64,000 nt of DNA from Oscheius sp. JU75 (lineage: Eukaryota; Nematoda; Chromadorea; Rhabditida; Rhabditidae), in the NCBI GenBank assembly GCA_037178855.1, contig JASJZC010000006.1:9652501-9716500 (forward strand), in the 5' to 3' direction. The first letter of the stretch is position 1, and each line of letters starts with the position of its first letter. Below, one piece after another: positions 1-10,462 of the stretch. The position numbers and the translations under genes are program-made. The notes under the pieces are model-generated. The model made no database searches. It had not been told where the DNA came from and saw only the letters and a list, made by a program, of their open reading frames with translations.

Positions 1-1924
1 GAGAGTGTTTTGTAAGCAAGCCCTGTCTCCCTGTCCCTGCCTATCTATACCTGTATTTTGAAAACGATTCTTTATTTAGTAGTACCTTTTTCTGTTGGCT
101 CGGAACCAAATCCGTGGTTTCGGGTCGAGGCAGCGCCCCTTCTCGCAAACTCCCTTTGGCTCTTTCGCATCAGCCAGAAGACAGAGGACCTAAAAATAGT
201 TCAATCGAAGTTTTTAACGGTTTACCAAGAGAAGAAGAAGAAGGAGACGACGCATTTGGTGACTGACTGTACCTTGTTTGTTCAAAGGAAAAGAGGAGGA
301 AAACAGGGGGCGTAAGGCTACAAACGGAACGCCGAAGAGAAACAATAATAACACAATTGGAGGAGTCTTATTCATCCGCATTCTCACATCTACGAATTCG
401 ATTTGTGGCAGGGGCGAAGGGTCGTAGCGGGTCTTAATGATTTGTCTCGATCTCTGACTTAACTCGTTAAGGTCACTTCCGAATGACATCTTGTCACTTT
501 TCCCCAGACGGAAAGGACTCTCTCTCTCTCTCTCTCTCTCCTGGCCGGAGACAGAGAGGGTTCAAAATATGTGATTTTCTCTCACTGAACGTTGAATTCC
601 AGAAAACCCTTGAGCCTCTGAAAATGAACGGCTCCTCCACACGAGACCTCTTCTCCTCTTGCCTAAACAACAATCACACCAAAAAACATTTTTTCACCTG
701 CTGTTTTTTCAAAGAATACTACTGAAAAAACACAGTCACTCTACTCATTTCGCCATATTTTCTTTCAAGTTCTTAAAAAAAAGCATAGCTTTATTTTTCG
801 CATTTTGGAGCTACCCCTATCCCTTTTCTACTCTACTCTAGACCTGTCAGTTTTGGCTATACAGCGTAGCTACCATGCCATTCTCGGTCTCTCAACCTGT
901 CTCAGATAGACAGAGAGACAGAAAGGCATGTGGGGTGGTTGACAGATGTATCTATCAAAAATAGAACTATCATGACAAGCGGAAAGTAGTAATACTAACC
1001 TATCCTCAAGAGGTGATTCGACACTATAAATTGTCGGAGGATGTCAGAAGGGCCTGTAAGTTGACAGAAGTTGCCAGTAGTAGTCCGCGTAAGACAGAGA
1101 AAGCAAAGACACACGAGTATTCCAAAATAGACCACCAGCATACGTCAGCTTTCTCATAAAAAACCTATCTTTCAGACAAGGAGATAGAAACACAGGGAGA
1201 CAGAGACACAGGGGCACAGAGACGCAGAGACAGAGAGACGAGGGACAGAGAGGCAGAGAGACTGAGGAACGGCTCGATCGTAGTCTCAATCCACTGTTTG
1301 TAGAGCAAAAATTAAAAAAAAAAGTACGATCAAATGACTCTGCTATCTTCGATTATTCAACTCCACCTGCCAGGCTCTTTCTCAGCTTCGAACCCCTGAA
1401 CAACCTCTCGATCAGAGAGCTGCGTCTCCCTGCTGATTATGTTGAAAAGGACACACACGGCTCCTGCCTCCCTCTCTGCCTCATTGGCCTCATTCGGACA
1501 TCCTGTTTCGGGGGTTCCTACGGATTAAAAATCGGGGACTTTAATCAAGCAGAGACGTCTCGCTCTTTTATTGTCTCTTGAACCCTCTCTTCGTCACTTT
1601 CACCTGTTTTTCATAAAAATACTCTCACTCATTGTCATTATCCCTGCCTCTCGATGTTGGCAGATCCTTCGGTTCGTTTGCTCTTTAGTGTGAGAAATGC
1701 AAAACAACTTGAGTCCTGGGATCCGAACCCCGGATTCGCTGACCAATGGCTGCGCCACTTGGCACTGCGCTATTGAGGCGAGTGGCTGCCGAAAATCGTA
1801 GTACACTACGATCTTCAGGTACGAGGAGGACTGCATTTTGAACAGTGCCTCAGATATAAAATATTTGGGAGTTTGGCTTCACTGCCGCTTTTTTACAGTA
1901 ATAAATATATTTTAGAAGGAAGAC
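1..1924. other. Gene-poor left flank
   Basis: No convincing gene was found. The stretch holds a short CT run near 520-541, GACAGAGA-type low-complexity sequence around 900-930 and 1185-1265, and a tRNA-like relic at about 1712-1766 on the minus strand. The small open frames are rich in simple sequence and have no matching splice partners. The last bases before 1925 end in TATTTTAG followed by nine bases and ATG, which looks like a trans-splice acceptor for the receptor gene that follows. Confidence 0.5.
1712..1766 (-). repeat. Degenerate tRNA-derived relic
   Basis: On the minus strand the A-box-like sequence TGGCGCAGCCATTGGT is followed closely by the B-box-like GGGGTTCGGATCCC. The anticodon arm is essentially missing, so this cannot be a working tRNA. 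It resembles a decayed tRNA or tRNA-derived SINE head. Confidence 0.45.
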
Positions 1925-3897
1925 ATGGAATTTCTGACCTTTTTCGTCTGGCTCCATTATGTGACTACGGGTCTGGGAATGGTTCTGAACACCATCCTTC
2001 TGTTCCTCATCGTCTTTAAAACCCCGAGATACATTAAAATCTACAGCCTCTTTATCCTGAATTTTGCATTAACGGATTTTGGGGTCTGTCTGGCGGACAT
2101 GTTTACGCAGCCGAGGTATGCCTATCTTACTCTCTGTCTCTCTGTCCGACTCGCAACAATCTCTCATTCGCGTGATCTCCTAACTTATTCAGAGTCATAC
2201 CTTGCGGCTATTCCGTCGCCTATTTTTCATCGGGACCTTGTAAATACGTCAGTGATTTTGCTTGTTATTTAGGGTAGGTACTACAGCAGATTTCTGATTC
2301 CTAGAACTTTAGGTACTCAGTAATGATGCACTTCTATGCTCACTCCTTATGGAGTCTATTGGCATCTTTTTCCTATCGGTACTATATTTTAAAGAAAAAA
2401 CAGCCTACGGCTCGAACAGTGGTCATTATTCTGGTCCTGGTCTACACTCCGTCTCTCTTCCAAGTCATCACATTCTCTCAGGCCAGTGCCGAGACGGAGG
2501 AGGTGGTACAGATGCTATCCAGGTAAAGATCTACGATTTTTTGTAGGGATATAGGATAGATCTATTTAGTAAGATTAGATAAAGTGTTTTCAAAACACGC
2601 ACAGAAAAGCCCGACAAAATGTCGGGTCAGAGCCTCTCATTCTCCAAAAAGCAGTATTTTTTCCAAAACTACTTCGCTCAAAGCTACTTCGTTAGACTTG
2701 TTCCACAACGATCATGGTCTGAGGGTACCGCTGGCACGATCGCTTTGAGCCCGAAAGCTGATTTGGAGGTTCGCGCCTGGATATATATAGGAATATATGG
2801 CAGCGAGATGGTAGGGCTCGACATGGGCGTGCTAGATCAAGCTAAAAAGTAAACTACACTTTTCGGGTTCAAGAAGAGGTTTTGCAGCAAAATAATTTCC
2901 TTCAAAGTTGTAGACTTTGATACGGGCTACAAGTTTGCAAAACATTTCAAAGCTGAAAAATGACTTCTTGGTTCCGAAACAGCGGATGTGATGTCGTAAT
3001 GAGCTGTTTTTGGCTTGAAAATGTGCTGTCGAGGCTGACACAGGCTCACGAGGATGGTTTCCAGTCCAGCGATGCTTTGTAGAGTTGTAAAGTTGTTTGG
3101 TACGCTCTACAATATTGCAGAACATCGAAAAGGCTGTCCCTCTGTCTCTCTTAAAACAACATTGCAGGTACAACTACGACTATTCCGAAGTCGCCATAAG
3201 CGGAAATGCTTACATATTCGAATGGAAGACTGCCTTCACCATGTTCCACATGACTCTTCCTGTCGGTTTCGTCTATTCCATCATCCTGGTTCTGAGGAAG
3301 AAGACACTACAGACTCTACTCCAGCACAATAAAATGAGCACTGACACCAAGAAAATGCATTCTTTGTTGCTTAAAGTGAGTAGGTTCGAAATATTATTCA
3401 TCTTAATCCAGGCCCTTACAATGCAAGCCATGCTGCCACTTCTCTACTCGGTTGGAGTGATAGCCTACAGTCTTGGTCAGGCGGGGATAGTCAATCATCC
3501 GGCTCTGGAATACATCACCTTCATGAGCTTCCTGTTCCTGCCAGTACTCTCTCCCTTATGTTCGATATACTTTGTCAAGCCTTACAGGTAAGAGTGACAG
3601 AGAGATAGAGAGACAGTGGCAAAAAGACAGAGGAACAGAGAAACAAAGAGACCGAAAGGCAGAGAGTCTTAATATCAAAGGCATGGAGACAGTGATAGAG
3701 ACAGAAACAGGAATTTCAGAAAGTGCCTCCTCACCCTAAGATGTTCCCCCTGGCGCAACCGTGTCTACAGCAGCACAGAGTACCTATCAAACTATCCCTC
3801 CTCTCGAGAAAGAGTCAACACTCAGGTTGACATGAATGGCTCGTACGCTATACGAAATAGCGAAGCACCTGTCCCTTTCGACGCCACTGACACGTGA
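1925..3897 (+). CDS. Nematode serpentine chemoreceptor, Srd/Str-like
   Basis: Six exons (1925-2115, 2193-2273, 2313-2522, 3168-3375, 3412-3587, 3720-3897) join in phase to 347 residues, the usual size for this family. The N-terminal membrane helix contains ILNFALTDFGVCLADMF and is followed by IPCGYSVAYFSSGPCKY, a pattern typical of Srd/Str receptors. A late helix carries ALTMQAMLPLLYS, the family's LTxQxxxP signature, and KPYR precedes the cytoplasmic tail. Inferred role: an odorant or pheromone receptor in ciliated sensory neurons; the ligand cannot be told. Two introns are only about 36-39 bases, while intron 3 (2523-3167) carries a copy of the dispersed hairpin element. The gene ends 55 bases from the stop of the converging sulfatase gene. 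An acceptor-like TATTTTAG lies just before the ATG. It appears intact. Assignment to Srd rather than a sister family is less certain than the superfamily. Confidence 0.88.
2650..2990 (+). repeat. Dispersed hairpin element, copy 1
   Basis: Located in intron 3 of the receptor gene. It shares a head (AGCTACTTCGTTAGAC, then ACGATCATGGTCTGAGGGTA and GAGCCCGAAAGCTGATTTGG) and a tail hairpin with the copy at 5965-6290. The hairpin arms are TTCAAAGTTGTAG (2901-2913) and CTACAAGTTTGCAA (2928-2941). Confidence 0.75.
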
Positions 3898-3952
3898 ATG
3901 GCAAGGGTTCATATAGCACCACGATTGGACAGATAAAGCAGGTTTGAAAGAG

Positions 3953-6900
3953 CTATCGTTTGAGATCAAGATTCTGTTTCCAGTCGGCTCGGGATAACTG
4001 GTCGCATCTCTCGCCTTGGCAGGTTCTTAGCAGTCGGAGTCTTTCGCTCAATTCCTCCAATTCATTGACTTCCAGGGAGTAGATCTTGTTGGTCAACTGA
4101 ACAAACTGTGATGGATAGAAGACCGGGTACCTGGTATGGATCCTCGTTGAGATCGTAGTAGCTGATGAAATTGGTTACGAACTCACAATAAAGGGTGTTC
4201 TGACTGTCGTTGACTGTGCGAAGACACCAGTAGGTGTTGCTGAAAAAGTTCTTCAGTATCTCTGTCCTCTATTCTTCATCCTCTCTGATCCTCATCCCCT
4301 CTGTCTCGTCTCTTTATTTCTGTTTCTCTGTTCTCTGTTCTTCATCCTCCCTGTTTCTTTCCCCTCGGTCTTACTTGTTACTGTTCTGACAGAAACAGAA
4401 CTCTCCGTATTCTTCGGGCCAACGAGGCGGTGTCCTCCAATGCTCCGAATTGTGAGAGAAGCAGTTCATCTGTGGCTGACCACACCATCCGTCCGGGTAG
4501 TGTCGGCCCTTCTTGTTAGGAGAAAGATCGTAGAGCGGAGAGTCGTCTTCTATCACCAGGTCTTCCACTTTCCTGCAACACCAAGCTTATGTTCCCACCG
4601 GTACTGTTTCGTCTGTTCCAAAATAGAACCCTATAGATAGCACGGAAACTTACAATGGATGAATGGTATTGTTCTTGCAATTACAGCTCTTCAGTTCCCT
4701 TCGGCTCCTTCGACCTTTCCCATTATCCAGGTTTCCCTGAAACCACTCCTGACTCTTCTTCAAGGTATCCTGGTATCTTTCCAACAAAAACTCGTCAATC
4801 TCTGTCTCCTCTTCCTTCGCCCCTCTTTTAGTCCTTCTAGTCTCACAGACACAGTTCCTGTTCTGTCTACACTTGTAGATCCTCCATTTTCCAGAGACAG
4901 ACAGGTAGCAGCGCCAGGTCTGAAAAGGAATCACATTTTTTTTTGTTTAGGCTCTCTGTCAGTTTGTCTGTCTCTCTGTCTCCCAATATACTATAAGATA
5001 CCTGTCCCGAATCACACGGTCTCTGCCATTCAGGCTTCGAGCATTCTGCTCGCAGCCTTATCTCCTTACTGTATCTCTCCTTCTGGTTCAAGAAACGCTC
5101 ACGGATCTTCTTCAGTTTTGGCATCTTCCTGAAGCCTTATTATCAGTTCACAACAGGGATTGGCGATAGTTCGAAAGCCATGCTATGCCGCAACTCTTTA
5201 CCATGAACCCTGATAGGCAGCTGATTTTCACGTTGAGTAAAATATCCAGTAAACTGACCCTCTCTCGATGAGTACAGTGTCTCTCCAAGGCTGTAGTTTG
5301 CTCGTTTTTCCATCTTCTGAAACTGTCTCTCATTGAACAGAATCTCCGAGTTGGACTGCGCACTAATTTGTATAGCTGCGTATCGAACTTGACTACTGTA
5401 ACTGACAGTTTGCGCACTCGAACGTGTACCTGGCGCCAATCTCTTTGCAAAACAATTACGAACCTTTCACCAACTTCAACAACTCCAACAGACTTCTCCC
5501 ATCCAAGTGATCAGGCTGTTTCATCCCGGCTATATGTAGACAAGTAGGCATGATGTCCAGATTTGTCACAGGTTGTTGTAGTCTGTACTTTGTTCTCTGG
5601 TTTGTCAATGTACTCACTCCAAACTCCTTGGCACGCCAGGACCTCTAAGGAAGAAAGGGACACGGATGTCGAACTCATAGGGCATACTCTTGCCCTTGAT
5701 CAAACCGAACTGTCCGAGATGGTAGCCATGGTCGGAGGTGTAAATGACATAGGTGGATGAGAGTTGGTTGTAGTCGCGGAGGAGAGAGAATAGCTAGAAG
5801 TCTTAGGTCAGAATAGAGGGAGACAGAGAGACTGAGAAACACGAGAGTGACTGGGGGGCAACGTATATACCGCAACATTGGACGTGAGAATAAGAAGGTT
5901 CCAAGACCACCAACAAAAAAAGGCCCCCTGCCCTGACGATAAGCCAAGACAGAGTCTTTTTTCCCAAGAAGCAGTATTTTTCCCTAGACCACTCTCGAAG
6001 CTACTTCGTTAGACTCGTTCTACAACGATCATGGTCTGAGGGTACCGCTGGCACGATCCCTTTGAGCCCGAAAGCTGATTTGAATGGGCGCACCCGAGTA
6101 TATATAGGAATAAACGGCCGCGAGATGGTACGGGTGCGACACGGGCGGCTAAACACATGCCAACAACTAAAATATTCTTTTCGGGTTCAAGAAGTGGTTT
6201 TCCAGTAAAATGATGTTCTGCAAAATTGTAGATTTTGATACGGGCTACAAGTTTGTAAAACATTACGAAGCTGGAAAAGTACCTTTGTGGCCAGAAAGGT
6301 AGGTGTCAAAGGGTGACACTCACAATGGAAAGACAGAGACAGAGACAGAGACTGAGAAGCAAAGAAACAAAGAGACAGAAAGACAGAGAGACAGAGGCAG
6401 TTCCTAACCCTATGGATCCCCTCATCGACGCTCTGAAGAGTCTGCAACCGTCTCCTATGTAACAGATCAGTGAAAGCCACGTGGGCCGTGGACATTTTCC
6501 CAGTCCTCTGTAGCAGCCACTGCTTGTCCGGGTTCGGAGCCCAGTTCCAGGAATCTGTTCTGAAGCCTATTCTAATTGGATGTGCTCATACTCACCGATG
6601 GGTCTGGACTTCCTCAAATAGGTTACTGTAAGGCGGGGCGGGATCCTCCGGTCCATGAGGGGCCGGATAGGCCAAAATTGAGAAAAATGGCTGCCAGGCT
6701 CGAATCCGAAGATGTTCCGATAGAAAGTCAAGAGTTCGGTTAGTGACTACGTCTGTGAAGTAGTCGGATTCGTAGTCGGAGCCATGACGGATCCTCTCCC
6801 CATTCCAATTGATCGTGTAGTTGTAGAACTTGCTGTTCTTGACCAGTCCGAGCCAATGATCCCATCCTGGTGGGGTGTAGTTCCCCTCATACTCGTTCAA

Positions 6901-7847
6901 GTACTTTCCCACGTAGCTGGTCCGGTACCCTGCCTTTTTCATGTAGACTGGAAGCGCCCGAGGTTCGTGTTTTTCTCTAAAAGTGAATCCGTTTTTATTT
7001 CCTTGACCTCTTCTACACCTATTTTTCTCTCATTTTCCTTCTTTTCCTTGCATTTTCATTGTGATTTTCGAAATCAGCTTGTAAGACAACCCTATAAAAC
7101 AATATTCTATCTTTAAAATAAAGAAAACAGTATAAATTGGTCACATTGACTCACACGGCTTTGTCATTTTTTCGTTTTTTTATTGTTCTTCTATATGCTC
7201 CAGGGATAGTTTTTGACGCAGAACACGATGAAAACGTTAACAGGACAAAAAAATTGGTTCATCAAGTTGAAAATGCCTACAGCTGTCGTCGTATTATCCT
7301 CACTTTTCGCTTTCCTATCCATCTCTAGAGCCATTTTGACGGTCTATTTTCACAACTGACGGATTCCGAGAGCGAAAATACTTTTTCGCTCTCGGAATCC
7401 GTCAGTTTTTTTTCTACCTAGTCACAAAAAGTGAGATTTAGGAAGACATACACCCAGTTTTATAAACTGAACCTACCGCCATTCAGTCCCTGAACAATTC
7501 GCATTATTCGTGTGCGTGTTGTGATTGTGGACGTAGAGTGATGTGAGAATAGAAGTCCGACTAGGACAACATATTGGCGTAGTGACAAACCTGTAAAATC
7601 TGCTGTAAAATCCCAAGTTCTGCCCCAATACCCGCTAGTAAACTCGACTCCCTTCTCCTTCATGAGCTTCCAGGTCTTCGGCATATATTTCATCGAGCCC
7701 AGCTCGATGTCTTGGTCGTCTGTGATGATCACAATCACATTTTTCTGGCTAAAATAGCGTATTTTCCCGTCTTTTTGGTGTTTACCTAATGGAAATAGCC
7801 AGGGGAATGGCCCATAATAGGGTGAGGGCTTGAAATAGAAGTTTCAT
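3953..7847 (-). CDS. sul-1: Extracellular heparan-sulfate 6-O-endosulfatase, SULF type
   Basis: Thirteen exons (7786-7847, 7632-7748, 7477-7590, 6596-6976, 6409-6559, 5618-5793, 5464-5582, 5259-5316, 5002-5128, 4654-4919, 4375-4572, 4131-4239, 3953-4105) give 676 residues. The start is fixed by a clean signal peptide, [19 protein letters not shown]. Sulfatase landmarks follow in order: VIIITDDQD, the formylglycine site [41 protein letters not shown] and IKGKSMPY. A basic, coiled middle region leads to the SULF-specific cysteine-rich C-terminal domain with CFSHNSEHW and [14 protein letters not shown] enzymes trim 6-O-sulfate from heparan sulfate outside the cell and so tune growth-factor signalling. 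Oddity: the stretch after CCPSR reads ILTSLY where the family has LTGKY or similar. Introns hold a dispersed repeat (5965-6290) and a perfect palindrome (7354-7407). The symbol is by family resemblance. Confidence 0.93.
5965..6290 (+). repeat. Dispersed hairpin element, copy 2
   Basis: Lies in the sulfatase intron 5794-6408. Its head is nearly identical to the copy at 2650-2990. The hairpin arms are TGTTCTGCAAAATTGTAG (6214-6231) and CTACAAGTTTGTAAAACA (6245-6262) with a loop of about 13 bases. Confidence 0.8.
6315..6400 (+). repeat. GACAGAGA-type low-complexity tract
   Basis: Runs of AGACAGAGACAGAG directly inside the sulfatase intron. This is one of about two dozen similar tracts spread over the window. 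Confidence 0.7.
7354..7407 (+). repeat. Perfect 25-bp palindrome with 4-base loop
   Basis: Arms 7354-7378 and 7383-7407 are exact reverse complements (core GACGGATTCCGAGAGCGAAA and its complement) around the loop TACT. A T run follows the right arm. It sits in intron 3 of the sulfatase gene. The perfect match implies recent origin or selection; function unknown. Confidence 0.85.
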
Positions 7848-8050
7848 GCTGTACTACCGCATGCTTTGGTAGAAAATAAGCAGTGGAGCTTCTCCAAACC
7901 CTTGCTCAAGCTTTTTCACTATTATTTTGGGTTACGGTGGCCACAATTGCGTATTTTTAGTCCTCATTTTAAAATCCCTGATTTCTTCATGTTCTTGTTA
8001 CTTGCCAACTATGTTTCTGATCCCCAAAACAGTCATTTTTTCCAGAAAAC

Positions 8051-10317
8051 ATGGCCGAAACGTCCGGAGAGCCGATGGTAGTCGATGAGGGTGCGCCGTC
8101 GATGGTTTGCCCCACTCTTACACAGGTATTTGTGGTCGAAATTGACAAAATGACATAAAGAAAGTTCAGGACACAGACGGCCAGCTACATCCGCTCGTCA
8201 TTCTGAACATTAGTGACCACTGGACGCGTACAAAGGTCCAGAATCCGAGCAAACTGGGTCAATCGGTAGAAGTTTTCGTATTTTTGGGCTACAATCCTTT
8301 TTTAGGTCTTTGGAGCACTTCTGGGTCGTCACGAAGGCCGTCACTTAGAGATTATCAACAGTTTCGAGCTAAAAATGTTCGATCAAGCCGGCTCGCCCAC
8401 AGTTAACCAGGAATTTCTCCATCAGCGGGATCTTCAATGCAAGTTTATGCTTTGTTTTTCGTAAAGAGCTGCCTTTGCGATCAAAAATCTTGTAGACCGG
8501 TCCATTTCTCACCTTGGGACCCGTTACTACACATTTTATTGCTCAAAAAAGCATGTTCAAAAAAAAAATTTCATCCCCGGGTTACGTAGTTCGTAGCGGC
8601 TTCTCTTACCACTACACCAAACTGTTCACTTTGCTTAGAGATCGAAAGTCTCTAAGTATGAGTACATGTTTTTCCTCTGCTTAAAAATTCTTGAAAATGG
8701 TAGTTTAGGAAAAGTTAGACCTTGGGCGGGATCGAAGCCGGAGCCCTCGAAACTTTTCAAACCCTTAATGTCTACAGTACGCCACAGGCTGACTTTCCAA
8801 TTTCAGACAAGGAAGTCTTCCCCGAGCTGGACGTAATCGGCTGGTATACGACCGGCGACGGAGCTCCGAGCCCAGCCGAGGAAGCAATCCACAAATTCAT
8901 GTGCAGTGTCGCTGAGTCGGCCGTCTTCCTGAAGCTGGACACGAAGAGTAGCGACGGGAATTGCACCAAGCTGCCTCTGACGATCTGGGAGAATGCTGGG
9001 AGTGAGGGACAGGGTCTTCGTCCCGTCCCATGGACCCTGGTCTCCGAGGAAAGTGAACGTATTGGGGTCGAACACGTGAACAGGTTGGTGATCTTTGGGT
9101 ATTTTTCTTGTTATCGAGTTTTCCGCTATTTTGTTTTTCAAAAATCTTATTTCGCAACCGTTTTTTGACGTACAGAACTTGTTAAAATTTCTTTCCCGAT
9201 GTTTGGAAAGATACAAGCTTGTGCCAACATTAGTAATCGAAGCCGGCATGCTTGGATCAGTTGTCGACGCTCTAACTGACCGCGCCAAAAAAAAATACAT
9301 AATAAGCCTACTCCTTTCTCCTCGTTCTACCAAATTACAATCTAGCTTGTTTACTGTCTACCATTTTACAGGTTCTCATCACGCGTCGGGACCGTGAAGG
9401 ACTGCGAGGTGGCCAAAACTATTCGTTCCAATAACAATGCCGTCTCGATGTTGGTCACCCGGGTGAAGGTAGGCTCCCAATTTGCCATAATGATGCAAAA
9501 AAAAACATTGGTCTGGGGAAAAGCCGAAAAGGGTCATATTACCGTGACATTGTTACGTCTAACCTTTTTTTCAGCTAATCCGAGACTATCTCTCAGCGGT
9601 GGCAGAAGGACGTCTCCCCCAGAACTGCGATATCACACGCGAGGCCAACAAGCTGTGTCAGATGGTCACCAGACTCCAGCCCGAGGATTTCTCAGCCTCG
9701 TCGAGCAGGCAAGAAGAGGACGTCAATGTGGCTGTTCTGCTCTCGAAGATGACCGAGATGTGTGGATCTATGAATGAGGTAAGTCTAGGGGCTGTTAACC
9801 TTCCATTTTCATCGCTCCCGTGCCGTCTAGTTTTTACACCTTCGCTGTTTACAAAATGCGTACACGAGCCAGCAACAAATGGTCCTTTACATACCCTTCG
9901 ATGTATAACAGCGTTTATGTCCCAAAAAATTTGTTAAATGGTCCCAGATTCTGTTTGACGGGAGGAGCCTTATAGTGAAATCTGACACGCTCTTTACACG
10001 CTTTTTCGGTTTCCAAACAATAAGTGATCGGCAAGGCTGTCAAAAACGGCTCGTTTCATGGTGACTTTTTTCCTATCTTGATTTAAAATTCAAGCACTCT
10101 CTTTACTTTATAAAAATTCCATACTTAGCTCCTGAGCCGTACCCTCACGATTGCCAGCGATCGAGCCCCCGGAACCGTCTCGAAGGCCGGAATGATGGGA
10201 CCGGTCGGACCGAAAAAGTACATTTATACGAGTAAGTTCCACTTTTGGTCTCAAAAACTTGCCGATTTTTCAGCTGGACACCAGATGATGAATTCTCCCG
10301 ATCTGTTCACCATGTAG
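8051..10317 (+). CDS. csn-6: COP9 signalosome subunit 6
   Basis: Eight exons (8051-8125, 8170-8265, 8306-8438, 8807-9083, 9372-9468, 9575-9778, 10129-10231, 10274-10317) encode 342 residues. The N-terminal MPN domain is recognised by LHPLVILNISDHWTR, VFGALLGRHEGRHLEIINSF and FPELDVIGWYTTGDG. It lacks the JAMM zinc motif, as expected of CSN6, which is a scaffold partner of CSN5 in the complex that removes NEDD8 from cullins. SEESERIGVEHVNR and the helical C-terminal half also match the family. Intron 3 appears to use a GC donor (CAAT|GCAAGT): no GT donor there keeps the frame, and splicing at GC restores the conserved QYKEVFPELD. The start follows TTTTTTCCAG by five bases, a likely trans-splice site. 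The peptidase gene begins 145 bases downstream. The start ATG opens MAETSGEP and no upstream in-frame exon is needed. Confidence 0.94.
8572..8623 (-). repeat. tRNA-derived relic
   Basis: The minus strand reads GGTGTAGTGGTAAGAG, a good A box, followed by a decayed anticodon arm and the B-box-like AACCCGGGGAT. It lies in csn-6 intron 3. Confidence 0.4.
8722..8790 (-). repeat. tRNA-derived relic
   Basis: The minus strand has the A-box-like TGTGGCGTACTGTAGAC and a strong B box GGCTTCGATCCCGCCC about 45 bases on. It sits immediately before the acceptor of csn-6 exon 4. The stems do not pair well, so it is probably not a functional tRNA. Confidence 0.45.
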
Positions 10318-10462
10318 CTTCCTATCGCTCCCTTTCGCCCGTCCTGAATTGTATTTTTGTAAATCCACACATAAATTTTACACATTCTTCACTGTTTTCT
10401 GCCAATTTCGATGTCAATTTAATGCCTAACAATTGAAAAACCAAGTAAAGTTTTCGGTCAGA

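Noticed and set aside
5143-5450. Two overlapping 98-100-codon minus frames in the sulfatase gene
   Set aside because: They read through introns 7 and 8. Only the 58-base exon 5259-5316 fits the conserved [10 protein letters not shown] sequence.
8803-9333. 176-codon minus frame opposite csn-6 exon 4
   Set aside because: Antisense shadow of a long, GC-rich coding exon. No domain and no splice signals.
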